Positions 35,162 through 45,182 of a DNA stretch of 64,000 bases are shown one piece after another (within the stretch, counting starts at the first letter, position 1; each line of letters begins with the position of its first letter). The notes under the pieces are model-generated. The model made no database searches. It saw only the letters and a program-made list of their open reading frames with translations, and was not told the origin of the DNA. Position numbers and translations under genes: made by a program. Location of the stretch: positions 186,001 through 250,000 of the forward strand of contig CAVTZY010000032.1 of assembly GCA_963739235.1 (NCBI GenBank), given 5' to 3'. Source of the stretch: JAFNAG01 sp963739235. GTDB taxonomy: Bacteria; Acidobacteriota; UBA6911.

Positions 35162-36757
35162 TCAGCGCAGTATCCTCACCAAACTGTATTCCTGGCTTCC
35201 TACCAGCCCGCGCGCCTCAATCTGAGGCAGCCCGGTGACGCGAGACCGATAGATGGCAAACTGAACATAATCCGCCAGCGGCGCTGCAGGCAAATCGCGG
35301 GCCAAAATTGCCTGCACCTGTTGATAGTAGGTGGCCCGGGCCTCCAAGGCGCTTCCACGCGCTCCTGCGGCAAAAGCGGCATCGAGTTCCGGATTGCTAT
35401 AACCCATGAAGTTTATGGCAGCGCCGGTTGCGTATCTGAATTCCAGGCCCACCGGATCCGGGGTAACGGTCTCCAGCATCATCGCCATATCAAAATTACG
35501 CGCACGGTTCACCCGATCGGCCCAATCCAGCGACGGCAGCGTCACGATTTTCGTCCGGATGCCCACGGCAGCCAGCTGCGAGTGTACCAGATTCGCTATC
35601 TCCTGCAATGCTCCCGAAATGGGCACCAGAAGTTCGGCCTGAAGGCGAATCCCCTCAGCCCCACGCCGCAGAATGCCGGCGTCATCCAGCAAACGGTTGG
35701 CGTGCACAGGATCGAAATCGGGAACACGCACCGATGAATTGAACGCCCAAGGCACAGCGGCAGTGTAAAAGCCCTGGCTGGGGATACCATACCCGCGCAT
35801 GGCGTGCGCGACCAATTCGGCACGGTTAATCGCCATGTTCAAGGCTTGGCGCACGCGCAGGTCTCCATAAGGCGCACGGGCAAGGTTGAATCCGATGGCA
35901 ATACGGATTGTGGAGGGGAAGGTGCGCACGATTACGCCAGGCGCGGTTTGAAGACGCGCCAAGGAATCTACGGGCGGGCGAGCCCGCAGAAAATCGACCT
36001 CGTCGTGCTCGATGGCTGCGGCCGCCTGCTCGGGACTGCGTGCAAAGCGGAAGATGACGCGGTCAAGCAGCGGGCCGCGATCAAAATACTTATTGTTGGC
36101 GGCCAGCACAATTTTATCGCCCTTGATCCATCCGACAAAACGGAAAGGGCCGGAACCCACGGGCTTCTGATTGGCGGGATTGGCCTGCCAATCGGTGCCT
36201 TCGTAAATATGGCGCGGCAGAATAAAGGTGGTCTGGTAGGCAAGCACGCGCAAGAATGGTGACCATGGCGCCTTGAGATGGATAGTCAGCGTCTGGTCGT
36301 CGTGGATATCCATCCGATCGATGTGCTCGCCGGCGTCGCGCCCGGCGCCACCTGCCTTGGCAAGAGTCTCGAGGGTACCCTTGACATCAGCAGAAGTCAG
36401 AGGAGCGCCGTCATGCCAGCGCACACCCTCCCGCAAATGGAAGGTGTAGGCAAGCCCATCTCTCGATACCTCCCAACTGCTGGCCAGATCGGGTACCAGG
36501 CGGAAAGAGGCATCGAGCGACACGAGCCGGCTGAATAGGTTTTGGCCGATGATCTCCCCCGTCTCGTTGTTGACGAGATCGGGATTCAGTGACGGAGGCT
36601 CCTGGCTTAGCAGCACACGCAGTTCTCCGGCACCTCCTTTGATTTTGCTAGTGTCCGGAAGATCCGGCGCAGGGCGTCTCAAAACGAAGAATGCCAGGCA
36701 AATCGATAAGCCAAGGGCGACAAATAGAATAATCCCGCCAGCCTTGCGCACTGTCAT
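35162..36757 (-). CDS. Family-5 solute-binding protein (peptide/nickel type), orphan
   Basis: 531 residues. An N-terminal anchor helix ('GGIILFVALGLSICLAFFVL') lacks a clear lipobox cysteine. 'LRVLLSQEPPSLNPDLVNNE' and 'YTFHLREGVRWHDGAPLTSADV' are the SBP_bac_5 landmarks. Usually these deliver peptides to Opp/Dpp-type ABC permeases, but no permease or ATPase gene is adjacent. Instead the gene is directly followed by a Cache hybrid kinase. A sensing role, in which ligand-bound protein presents to the kinase, is therefore plausible and is an inference. Confidence 0.88.
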   Translation of the reverse strand: MTVRKAGGIILFVALGLSICLAFFVLRRPAPDLPDTSKIKGGAGELRVLLSQEPPSLNPDLVNNETGEIIGQNLFSRLVSLDASFRLVPDLASSWEVSRDGLAYTFHLREGVRWHDGAPLTSADVKGTLETLAKAGGAGRDAGEHIDRMDIHDDQTLTIHLKAPWSPFLRVLAYQTTFILPRHIYEGTDWQANPANQKPVGSGPFRFVGWIKGDKIVLAANNKYFDRGPLLDRVIFRFARSPEQAAAAIEHDEVDFLRARPPVDSLARLQTAPGVIVRTFPSTIRIAIGFNLARAPYGDLRVRQALNMAINRAELVAHAMRGYGIPSQGFYTAAVPWAFNSSVRVPDFDPVHANRLLDDAGILRRGAEGIRLQAELLVPISGALQEIANLVHSQLAAVGIRTKIVTLPSLDWADRVNRARNFDMAMMLETVTPDPVGLEFRYATGAAINFMGYSNPELDAAFAAGARGSALEARATYYQQVQAILARDLPAAPLADYVQFAIYRSRVTGLPQIEARGLVGSQEYSLVRILR

Positions 36758-36940
36758 TTAACTCCTGCAATCACACCCGGGCCAGTCGTTGGATTACCTG
36801 TCGGGACATATCCGTTGGGCACTGTCGAGCCGGCATCCAATTGCCGATGGCACACCGATCTCATAGCGCCCCGGCTACAAATATTCCCCATTATAAACTG
36901 AATGCCTGGTTTTCCATATTTTTGATTCATCTTCACTGCG

Positions 36941-37030
36941 GTTCAGCCCTTCCAGGGCTGAAAACGCTGGGCTATCATCCGGTGCATGAGTTTTGAGAAA
37001 ATCTCGAAGGCTAGGGCCTACCTGCCGGCT
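36941..37030. repeat. Third, partial copy of the BIME-like tail
   Basis: TCAGCCCTTCCAGGGCTGAA hairpin followed by CATGAGTTTTGAGAAAATCTCGAAGGCTAGGGCC, related to the right ends of the elements at 5925 and 31685. It sits in the 299-base gap after the ADOP gene; nothing else is seen there. Confidence 0.5.
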
Positions 37031-37056
37031 CGCATGTTCTCGAACCCGGCGGTCGG

Positions 37057-39531
37057 CTAGGCGTCGGACTGCAAGGTTACGCGGAGATCATCGCCGCTTG
37101 CTGCTCGGGCAGGCTGCCAGAGGGCCAACAGAGAAACCGCTGCGGCAATTGTGGCAGCCAGAAGCAGAGTGAGAGGCGGATTGGGGCGGATCCCATAAAG
37201 AACACTTTCCAGCAGTCCATTCGTGGCCAACGCTCCCACGAGTCCCAACGCGATACCCGGGATAATCGCCAGGAGTCCTTGCCTGATAACCAGCCACGCG
37301 ATCCTTCGTTCCGTGGCGCCGAGCGCCCGGCGGATCGTGAATTCGCGCCGGCGCCGCAGCACGGAGTAGGACACGACCGCATAGAGTCCGGCCATGGCAA
37401 GGAATATGGCGGCGGCGGCAAACACGCCAATGAGGAGCGTGTTAAACCGCGGCTGCAACAGCGAGGCATTCACGTAGTCTGCAAGCGGCTTTATATTGAC
37501 AATCGGAACGGCAGGGTTGAGTTCCCGCACGCGCTGCCGGATAGCGGCCAGCGCCGCTCCGGTATCCGCCTGGGAGAGGCGCACCACAAACGTCGTCGAT
37601 GCAATCATCGGCGCCTGGCTGAAGGGCACATAGAGCTGAGGATCGGCCGGCGCTGCCAATGTCCCATTGTGGACGTTGCCGGCAACGCCGACGACCAGCA
37701 GCATTGGATTGGCCGAGCCCCCCGGTCCAAAGCCTGCATCGACGAAGCGGCCGATCGGGTTCTCTCCCGGGAAGTATCGCTTCGCCAGATCAAGGCTGAT
37801 GATCCCAATCCGGGGTTGCCCGAGGATATCGGTGGGGGCAAAATCACGACCGTCAAGTAGAGGAATGCCCATTGCCTGAAAAAATCCCGGGCTGATCAGA
37901 TGCACTTCCGCGCCTGCCGAGCGCCCATCTCCGCTCCCATGGCCCGGAACGTCGAGCCGGATGGTGTAGCGAAGCTCGCCAAATGGCAATAGCGCGGTAA
38001 AGGCTGCGGACTTCACGCCGGGCAGTGTTTTCACGTCGGCACGGACCCGGTCAAAGAAGTCAACCTGCTGTTGCGGCGCGTACAGAGCATCAGAAAGATC
38101 GATCCGGAATGTCAGGACTTTAACAGAATCAAAGCCCGGATCCACATGCGAGAGGGTAAGGTAGGCCCGCAACAGGCTTATGGAAGCTGCCAGCAAAGTC
38201 ACGGTGAGCGCAATCTCGGCGGTGACCAGAAGCAATCTCACCGCAGATGACTTGGAGCGCCGCCCCGTGCTGGTAGGCGCGCTATTGAAGTAAGGCCACC
38301 GGGTCGTCGCGCCCTGCACTGCTGGAATTGTGCCGAATCCCGCGGCGGCTGCCAGACTGAGGAGGAGCGAGACTCCGAACGTGCGGAAATCGAATTGAAC
38401 CCGTGCGATTGACGCGAGATCCGGCCCGGCGGCGAGAAGCAGGGGCTTGGTGCAAACCATGGCAAACAGGACCCCCACAGCGGCGCCCGCCAGCGCGATC
38501 AACACACTCTCGACAAGCAGCTGGCGGGCAATTTGCCCGCGGGTTGCGCCCAGAGCCAGCCTCGTCGCCAGTTCCCCACGCCGGGCATACACTCGAATCA
38601 AGGCGAGGATCGCGACCGTCACGCAGGCAATGATCAGCACGCAGGCAACAGCATAGGTGAGAACGGTAAGCGGGGATACGAGCGAACCGGATACTTCATC
38701 GGCCAGAGGCACAACCAGACCGGTTCGATCGAGGTTGCGAGCCGAACGCTCCGGCGCGCTTGCTGCCGCGACGGTGAACATCTCGGCCTGTGCCTGGGCA
38801 AGTGCGACGCCCGGTTTCAAGCGTGCAATCACCTGCAGATCGCGAGGATAGGTTTTCTCAGCCTGCCGCCGGTCGGTCTGGAGATCGGCGGCAATCGTAG
38901 TATAGAGGTCGATGCGATCGATCTTGGCCGGAAACTGGAACCCGGCCGGCATGACACCGACAACGACAAATGGAACGCGATTCAGATAGATGGTCTTCCC
39001 CAGAATATCCGGATCCGCACCGAAGACCGACCTCCATGCGGCGTCGCCGATCACGACAGGCCTGACGCCCGATGCATCGTCGGCGGGTGATAGCGCGCGA
39101 CCTCGGGCGGCATGCGCCTCGAGCACCGAAAACAGCGAGCCCGATGAGACAGTCGCCCGGAGTGAAGCAGCTTCACCTGACCCGGTGAGCGTATAGCGCT
39201 TGTTCCGATAGCCGGCCACGCCGTCGAACGAATGGATGGTCTGGGACCAATTCAAGAGCGTCGGGTAAGAGATTGCTCCTCGGACGTAGACGAGGCGATC
39301 GGGGTCAGGAAAGGCAAGTGGGTGCCACAGCGTGCTATCGAGCACAGAGAACATGGCGGTTGCCAAACCCAGGCCGAGAGCCAGGGTTGAGATGGCAAGC
39401 GTCGAGAATGCGGCGTTCCTGCGCAGCATCCGTCCCGACTGAAGGACATCGTGCCGCAAGCCCGAAACCCAATGGGAGGCGCGAGTGCCAAGGCTTGATT
39501 GAACATGCTGGGGCGCATCAAAAATCAGCAT
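37057..39531 (-). CDS. ADOP-type FtsX/MacB permease (duplicated orphan permease)
   Basis: 824 residues. An N-terminal cytoplasmic segment leads to the first helix in 'AAFSTLAISTLALGLGLATAMFSVLD'. A MacB periplasmic core domain (about 60-255) is followed by an FtsX permease block of three helices, then a second MacB-core plus FtsX unit ending near the C-terminus ('FTIRRALGATERRIAWLV', 'IIPGIALGLVGALATN'). This doubled layout without its own ATPase is the acidobacterial duplicated orphan permease family. Function is likely macrolide/lipoprotein-type export or envelope maintenance with an ATPase encoded elsewhere; the substrate is unknown. Confidence 0.92.
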   Translation of the reverse strand: MLIFDAPQHVQSSLGTRASHWVSGLRHDVLQSGRMLRRNAAFSTLAISTLALGLGLATAMFSVLDSTLWHPLAFPDPDRLVYVRGAISYPTLLNWSQTIHSFDGVAGYRNKRYTLTGSGEAASLRATVSSGSLFSVLEAHAARGRALSPADDASGVRPVVIGDAAWRSVFGADPDILGKTIYLNRVPFVVVGVMPAGFQFPAKIDRIDLYTTIAADLQTDRRQAEKTYPRDLQVIARLKPGVALAQAQAEMFTVAAASAPERSARNLDRTGLVVPLADEVSGSLVSPLTVLTYAVACVLIIACVTVAILALIRVYARRGELATRLALGATRGQIARQLLVESVLIALAGAAVGVLFAMVCTKPLLLAAGPDLASIARVQFDFRTFGVSLLLSLAAAAGFGTIPAVQGATTRWPYFNSAPTSTGRRSKSSAVRLLLVTAEIALTVTLLAASISLLRAYLTLSHVDPGFDSVKVLTFRIDLSDALYAPQQQVDFFDRVRADVKTLPGVKSAAFTALLPFGELRYTIRLDVPGHGSGDGRSAGAEVHLISPGFFQAMGIPLLDGRDFAPTDILGQPRIGIISLDLAKRYFPGENPIGRFVDAGFGPGGSANPMLLVVGVAGNVHNGTLAAPADPQLYVPFSQAPMIASTTFVVRLSQADTGAALAAIRQRVRELNPAVPIVNIKPLADYVNASLLQPRFNTLLIGVFAAAAIFLAMAGLYAVVSYSVLRRRREFTIRRALGATERRIAWLVIRQGLLAIIPGIALGLVGALATNGLLESVLYGIRPNPPLTLLLAATIAAAVSLLALWQPARAASGDDLRVTLQSDA

Positions 39532-40221
39532 CGGGTTCCCCTCCGCTACTGTCTCCCCGACCCGCTAGAGCGAATTGGTTTAGATGTCAAAGTCAGTGTG
39601 CATGGATAGCCGGACAACTTTCACAGCTCATGTCTGCAGATTTTACACCAAGGACACTTCGGGTGCCTGAATTTGCTCGCTTTAGCCTGAGCGGCTCACG
39701 AATGTGTGCGCAAAACCGACATCAGCAAGCCTACCGGTTGTCGCACATTTCGCCACTGCTTCGCCGGCCGTCCGCTCGAGAATGTGTACGGCTCAGGACA
39801 ATCCGGGAGCTTCTTGGGCATGAGCGAAAGGTCAGCAGGGTCAAGATCGGAAAACCTGCGGATTTGCCGGTGCCACGAGACATGATAGCGGTTGGGCTGC
39901 AGTTTTCAGATTGGAAAATCGCTATTATCAGCAGCAGGAATGTGCCAAACTGAGTGCAAATAGGGATGGTCACAGTTTCCCGGGCAGGCTCTCCACCCCC
40001 TCTCAGCCTTTTCTAGAACCGCGGAAGCTATTTATGTCCAGGTTGGTCCGGGTTTTGCAGTCCATTTAGCAGCTTAACGAAGCATGATCGATAGAGGGCA
40101 GCAGCTGCAGTAATGCAATGCATTCTGGCGCGAGTTGCCGAACATGGTGGCAGTGCGGAATCCTCTCCAGTGGGCGGCCGCATTGCCTGCTTAAATGTTT
40201 CATCAGCTGAATGGGGGGGTT
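39532..40221. other. Gene-free intergenic region
   Basis: About 690 bases between the leftward ADOP gene and the rightward phosphodiesterase gene. Frames here do not look like proteins. Composition is more AT-rich towards 39900. I see no promoter worth reporting. Confidence 0.4.
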
Positions 40222-41349
40222 ATGTTTCACACCAAGAAGAGCACAGGATGCCGTGGGCGCATCCTGGGATCGATGTTTTTGGTTGTCAGTTTTGTATTTG
40301 CCTTCAGCATGTCGCCGGCGCTGGCTGAGAGCAACAGAAGCATTAAGGTCATGACACAAAACATGGATGCAGGTACCGACCTCAAGTTAGTGTTTTTCTA
40401 TTTGTCGGAGAATATCGTCAAGGGTACGACCTACACCTATGCCGAGCTTTTGCAAAACGACATTCCCGGGCGCGCAGCTGTGCTCGCGGATGAGATCGCT
40501 GCGAAAAAGCCTGACATTATCTCGCTGCAGGAAGTGACGTTATGGCGAACAGGCATGTTTGGCTCTGTAGCTACCGATGTCTTGTTCGACCAACTTGAAC
40601 TCCTTATGGCTGCATTGTCCGATCGCAAAGAGTCGTATTACGTGGTCAAGAGTCAGGAGTTAACTGACATAACAGCTCCACTTGATCCGACACTTATCGG
40701 GCTACCATTTAACCCACGGCTTACGGCCATACGCTTCACAGACCGCGACGTGGTCCTGGCTCGTTCCGATCTTAAAAAATCCCAGATCAGTATCTCGAAC
40801 CCTCAGAATGGCGTGTACGCGGCGACGCTCAATTTTCTTCCTCTTGGCATCGACATCTCGGCGTACCGTGGATGGATTTCGGTCGATGTCGCGATCGGAA
40901 ATAAAGCGCTCCGTTTCTTCAGCACGCACCTCGAAAGCACCTATGCAGGAACCGATGGATTTGACGACTACGCGAGATTCATCCAGGCATCGCAAGCCCA
41001 GGAGCTTATCGGGCTGATGGATGCTGCCCATCGGCCGGTGATTTTGGCCGGGGATTTCAACTCAAATCCGGTGCCGAATGGATTTGAAAACACTGCTACA
41101 ACCGGCCTCCTCAGTGCATACGGATATACGGAAGTCTGGAATGCGCTGCACCCGCATCAAGCGGGGTTTACCTGGCCGTTATACCTGGAGGATCCTCAGG
41201 CGCCGAATCCGGCGGGGCCCTTCGAACGGATCGACCTCATCTACCAGAAGAGCGTGGAGATGCAGAATATCGAACGCATCATCAGATACAGCTCACCATT
41301 CGCGTCCGATCACGCGGGGGTGGTGGCGATGCTGCGGGTGGACAAGTAG
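40222..41349 (+). CDS. Secreted endonuclease/exonuclease/phosphatase (EEP) family protein
   Basis: 375 residues from ATG 40222, with a G-rich ribosome site (GGGGGG) just upstream. A signal peptide ('ILGSMFLVVSFVFAFSMSPALAESN') precedes an EEP fold: 'KVMTQNMDAGTDL' (Asn), 'PDIISLQEVTLW' (metal Glu), 'RFFSTHLEST', 'PVILAGDFNSNP' (Asp/Asn) and 'FASDHAGVVAML' (catalytic His). Secreted members include sphingomyelinases, DNases and phospholipases; which of these it is cannot be told from sequence. Confidence 0.87.
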   Translation: MFHTKKSTGCRGRILGSMFLVVSFVFAFSMSPALAESNRSIKVMTQNMDAGTDLKLVFFYLSENIVKGTTYTYAELLQNDIPGRAAVLADEIAAKKPDIISLQEVTLWRTGMFGSVATDVLFDQLELLMAALSDRKESYYVVKSQELTDITAPLDPTLIGLPFNPRLTAIRFTDRDVVLARSDLKKSQISISNPQNGVYAATLNFLPLGIDISAYRGWISVDVAIGNKALRFFSTHLESTYAGTDGFDDYARFIQASQAQELIGLMDAAHRPVILAGDFNSNPVPNGFENTATTGLLSAYGYTEVWNALHPHQAGFTWPLYLEDPQAPNPAGPFERIDLIYQKSVEMQNIERIIRYSSPFASDHAGVVAMLRVDK

Positions 41350-41516
41350 CAGAATGGCCTCACCGAAAGCCTGTCTTCCCAAATAAGAGGCTGTCGATTT
41401 TGGTGAAAGTGGGCAATCCGTGAAGATCGAATCGGGTTTTCTACAGTTTCAACCTCTCGGCGATCAGCTGCGGCGTAGAGCGCCGTCAGCTGCATCGCCT
41501 TGGGCGGCATTCCTCC

Positions 41517-42110
41517 TCACTTCGAGCGTCCATGCAATGCGATCAGGGCAGCAAGAGCAGCGTCTTTCTGGTCCTTCCCCCACGGGGGGCCGACAGACTT
41601 CCCGAGCGTCGTAATCTTCTTCACCAGGCCACTCTGTGGACTCCCGAGCGTCCTTTCGGCGTGCTTCGTCAGCAACTTCTCCGGGATCGCGACCAGCCTC
41701 AGTCCGCACGCTTGGGTAGCGCGGACCAGCGCGTCCCGGAATAAAACGCCCTCGGCCTTGTGCATGCGGAAGTGCACTGCGCGGATCTCCTCGATGCTCC
41801 AATCCGGCATGGGATTGGCAACGAGCACCGCGCAGGCCATGACTTCATTTTCCCGCTCTTGCTCTCGCTTCTCCGCCGCCCGCACCTCTCGGATCGCGAT
41901 CCGGTGCGCCGCTTCGACGCCGCGCTCAACCACATCTCGCGCCGCTTTCGGCTTCAAGTTCTCCGCAGCATGATACGGCTGCTTTGCCCACTCGTCCTCC
42001 GCGAGTTCAATGCGGCGCCGGTCGACTACCACGAAGCCGCCGTCACGTTTGCCGACGACGACAAGAGCTGCCCAGCCTGAATGAGCTTTCATCCCGAATG
42101 CAACCTTCAT
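41517..42110 (-). CDS. Conserved uncharacterised protein, possible RNase H-like fold
   Basis: 197 residues. The N-terminus 'VAFGMKAHSGWAALVVVGK' followed by 'FVVVDRRRIELAE' resembles the first strands of an RNase H-type fold. A Glu-rich helix and 'IEEIRAVHFRMHKAEGVLFR' follow, and the end has 'GKSVGPPWGKDQKDAALAAL'. I recall this pattern as a widespread hypothetical family without known function. No membrane or signal features. It ends next to the EEP gene, which is on the other strand, and has no obvious operon partner. Confidence 0.6.
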   Translation of the reverse strand: MKVAFGMKAHSGWAALVVVGKRDGGFVVVDRRRIELAEDEWAKQPYHAAENLKPKAARDVVERGVEAAHRIAIREVRAAEKREQERENEVMACAVLVANPMPDWSIEEIRAVHFRMHKAEGVLFRDALVRATQACGLRLVAIPEKLLTKHAERTLGSPQSGLVKKITTLGKSVGPPWGKDQKDAALAALIALHGRSK

Positions 42111-42322
42111 TGCTCGAATCCCGCGCTCTGTCCTGCTCTATGGTCCCGAGTGATTGCGCACACCGCCCAACTCGTAAGTAGCCTGAACAGCATATCAATC
42201 CTGCGAAAAGCCTGCAAACATAGTCGTGAGGATCAGTCTTTTTGCCATTATCGGCACGATTGGAGGGGAATGCATTCGAGTTTGTTGTCGCGATTTGGAG
42301 CGGTTCTCAGATTAAAGCGATG

Positions 42323-43318
42323 CTATTTCTTGTCACCGGCCATGAGCAGCGAGAAGCCGTCAAACTTATATTCGCGTCGATCGCCGTTGAGCGTAAACGG
42401 CGCCTTTCCGGATTGCACTTGACGAAAGGCATCGGAGAGTCGCGTGAGCATCTCCGGCTTGGCCGCAGGGAAATTGTGCGCCGGGAGTAACAGATCCAAT
42501 TGCGGAACAAGTTCTTTCAACTTTGCTATGGAGCGGCCGTAGGCCGTGATGTCGGTGTCGGGTATGTAGAGAAAAATGGGACCGGCGTAGAAGGTATCGC
42601 CGGTGAAGAGAAGCCTGTTTTCATGGTCCAGGAGGCAGAGAGCATCGGGGGCGTGGCCTGGTGTCAGCAGGACTTCAACCTTGCGACCGCCGAGATCCAG
42701 AACCTCCCCTTCCTTGACAAAGCGTGAGATTTTAAACGGAGGGATCGCATAATCCTCCGGCTTGAACTCCGGCGGCAGATCGCCACAGAATCGCTGGGGT
42801 AAGACCGCATCCCGCAGTTCTTCATGGGTGGCACCTTCAGCATTGTGGCGCGTGTAGGAGGTGTCTACACCGAGGATAGTCTGGAATTGCCAGTTGTCAC
42901 CGATGTGGTCAAAGTGCGTGTGCGAGTTCAGCACGCTAATTGGAAGGCGGGTAAGCTGGGTGACGATCTTGCGCAGGTCGCCCATGCCCATGCCGGTGTC
43001 AAAGAGCAGGGCACGCTGCGAGCCGACAATCAAATAGGAAATCACTTCTTCATACTGGTGAGGCTCATAGATGGCAAAGACACCGGGACGAATACGATAG
43101 ACTTCAAACCACTTGTCCGCGAGAGAGACGCGATCGAGGGCTCTGTATCCCGGGCGGGGAAGCTCGCGGCACCAGTCCGGCGGCAGAGGCTCCCCCTGGG
43201 CTTCCGGTCGCGCAGGCCTGGCGCCCTGCAGTGCACAGAGCGGGGAGACCACACTGAGAGTCAAGAGAAGCCACCACCAACCGGCAAAGATCGCTATATG
43301 CATCACGGGCATGGCCAC
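42323..43318 (-). CDS. Exported MBL-fold metallo-hydrolase
   Basis: 331 residues. A signal peptide ('IAIFAGWWWLLLTLSVVSPLCALQG') is followed by a beta-lactamase fold with the zinc motif HTHFDHIGD (in 'VLNSHTHFDHIGDNWQF'), 'LLTPGHAPDALCLLD' and 'RLLFTGDTFYAGPIFLY'. It is a periplasmic zinc hydrolase; lactonases, beta-lactamases and thioesterases share these motifs, and I cannot choose among them. Start at 43318, or at the internal ATG giving 'MHIAIFAGW'. Confidence 0.87.
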   Translation of the reverse strand: MAMPVMHIAIFAGWWWLLLTLSVVSPLCALQGARPARPEAQGEPLPPDWCRELPRPGYRALDRVSLADKWFEVYRIRPGVFAIYEPHQYEEVISYLIVGSQRALLFDTGMGMGDLRKIVTQLTRLPISVLNSHTHFDHIGDNWQFQTILGVDTSYTRHNAEGATHEELRDAVLPQRFCGDLPPEFKPEDYAIPPFKISRFVKEGEVLDLGGRKVEVLLTPGHAPDALCLLDHENRLLFTGDTFYAGPIFLYIPDTDITAYGRSIAKLKELVPQLDLLLPAHNFPAAKPEMLTRLSDAFRQVQSGKAPFTLNGDRREYKFDGFSLLMAGDKK

Positions 43319-43719
43319 TTTACCTCATCTTGCGATTGCGGATGCCAAACTTGCCGCCGGCACGGCTCATGCAGAACCGGTGATATTTCCGAGGAGAAAG
43401 CCCGATGATAGGACCGTTCTGCTCCGTCTCTGAGGTGACGAGTTCCACCGGGCACCTCTGATCTTCCCTAATTGCCATAACTGTACATTATACATCGGGA
43501 TTCGCGGGCAACGCAGCGCGTAAAACGCGAGGATGGCGATAGAGTTTCCTTCTCTCCCGTGCACATGAAGGCGGCAATCCACGCCATGGACTCCGCGCTG
43601 CAAGAGGAGCAGCAATTCGAAAAGGAATCGAAAAGGGTCTGACACTCACAAGAGTTCTGCAAACCCCAAACAGCGTCCTGCCCGCGATACCGTAAGATAT
43701 TGATGATTTTTATTTGATG
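43319..43719. other. Intergenic region before tRNA-Arg
   Basis: About 400 bases. Frames reading through it are not protein-like. I see no element except the tRNA at the right end. Confidence 0.4.
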
Positions 43720-43796
<77 letters not shown>

Positions 43797-43846
43797 ACAA
43801 TAACTTACAGGCACTCATTCTTTAGATGTAGCGGAAACTGTAGCGG

Positions 43847-44280
43847 CTAGCTGTCTTTGCTCCCTCTCTTCTGCCTTCTGAGCTTCCCTCTCTTCTGCAC
43901 GGGCTCGGGCTTCTGTATTCTGAACCTCAAGCTACTCAAAGGCACGATCATTGCCTCCGATGATGGGTGCACGTACCTCTGACTGACAGTCACTGAAGAA
44001 TGCCCCGCAATCTTCATGATTGTGAAAGCATCCACCTCACTTTCCCCCAGCCTGGTGAGCATGGTGTGGCGCAGGGAGTGTAGCACAAATTCCTCGGGCA
44101 GGTTAAGCTGCCTACGCAACTTAACGTGCTGATGGTCAAGGGAGGAAACCAAGAGAGGGGCTTTCATGTCCTTGCCCGGAAACACCCGCTCACACATTGC
44201 CTTCCTTCCCGCGAGCATTACCTGCGCTTGCTGGCTAAGGCAGAGAACCCGCTTCGCATTCTTTGATTTCTCGTCCCTTA
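43847..44280 (-). pseudogene. Tyrosine recombinase (phage-type integrase), N-terminally truncated
   Basis: The frame with a start at 44218 encodes 123 residues: 'EEFVLHSLRHTMLTRLGE' (catalytic His and Arg box), 'IMKIAGHSSVTVSQRYVHPS' (His/Trp position and the nucleophilic Tyr) and a Lys/Arg-rich tail. The frame continues upstream without a break for about 20 residues ('SKNAKRVLCLSQQAQVM') to a TGA near 44283, so homology extends past the start. The N-terminal DNA-binding part and the first catalytic Arg are missing. It lies 51 bases from tRNA-Arg, pointing towards it, which marks an old insertion at the tRNA. Confidence 0.8.
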
Positions 44281-44488
44281 CTCACAGCAGTCCAAACTTA
44301 GCCCCATTGACGGGCTCAAGCTTCAGTTTGGGTGAGTTAGGAGATCGGAGGTTTCTGATTCCGGGATGACAAGAGGCCTCCAGGCAGGTTCCGCATACTC
44401 ACAATAGCTGATTACTGGAGATGTACCTACGTGCGGCTGCGGCAGGATTTGTATCTCGCCTACCACATACAGACAATCAGGTAAGTAA

Positions 44489-44511
44489 AGGCCCGCTTAA
44501 TGAGCGGGCCT
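44489..44511 (-). terminator. Rho-independent terminator after the exported protein gene at 44541
   Basis: Minus-strand hairpin with stem AGGCCCGCT/AGCGGGCCT (9 perfect pairs) and a 5-base loop, followed by TTTACTT. It lies about 30 bases after the stop codon at 44541. Confidence 0.8.
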
Positions 44512-44540
44512 GGCGGGAATAGGAACTTAGGCGACACATA

Positions 44541-44930
44541 TCACTTCTTCGCCTTGACGCTGACGTGCGTATGCTTGCCCGGTGCGCCTTTCACCAGAAA
44601 TCCATCCATCCCCGGAATATAGATCTCAGCGAGATAAAAGTCATCTCCCGCGTGGTCAAATACCACCTCGCCATATGCGGGCAGCTTTTTGCTGATCGTA
44701 GTTACGATGGGCACCACAGTTGTCTCGTTGGTTTCTTTGTTAAGAACATTCATGGTGCTTTCGGTGCCGCTCGCAGTCGGCTTAAATTCATAAGGTCCGG
44801 CAGGAACATACTGCCCGCCGACGTAAAAGCCGAAATCCACGTTGACAGCAATCCCGGTAGATGCAACTTGGGCAAAACTCAACAGCGGCAAAATCATAAG
44901 ACCTGCAAGAACCACCCCTGTTCGTATCAT
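44541..44930 (-). CDS. Small exported protein of an acidobacterial beta-sheet family
   Basis: 129 residues from ATG 44930, which has GGAGGGTGAA immediately upstream; an ATG at 44942 overlaps that site. A signal peptide ('VVLAGLMILPLLSFAQVAS') precedes a beta-rich domain with 'VDFGFYVGGQYVPAGPYEFK', a pattern (F-x-V-G-x-x-x-V-P-A-G-x-Y) common in small exported acidobacterial proteins. Function unknown. A terminator follows. Confidence 0.75.
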   Translation of the reverse strand: MIRTGVVLAGLMILPLLSFAQVASTGIAVNVDFGFYVGGQYVPAGPYEFKPTASGTESTMNVLNKETNETTVVPIVTTISKKLPAYGEVVFDHAGDDFYLAEIYIPGMDGFLVKGAPGKHTHVSVKAKK

Positions 44931-45182
44931 TTCACCCTCCATTGTCTGGCAAACTCGCCTCGGTGAAGCCTCAAGTGCGTGGTCTCAAGAAAAATGCAGA
45001 TCCAACACACACATATTCATGATGCACAAGATCTCGAATAGTAGCAGCCATGTGTATTTTGGTATCCCAAGTAGTTTTCCAGAACCCAAGGCCGACTACA
45101 GCCACGGTCTTACTCCAAAGCGACGTTGCGGGATATGGGATCTTCACGCACTGACGGCAGCGCGGCGGGAGAATGTTTTCGC

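Noticed and set aside
41310..41510. Small minus-strand frame just after the uncharacterised gene, with GGAGGA next to its ATG
   Set aside because: The GGAGGA is too close to the ATG and the frame overlaps the end of the EEP gene; no homology.
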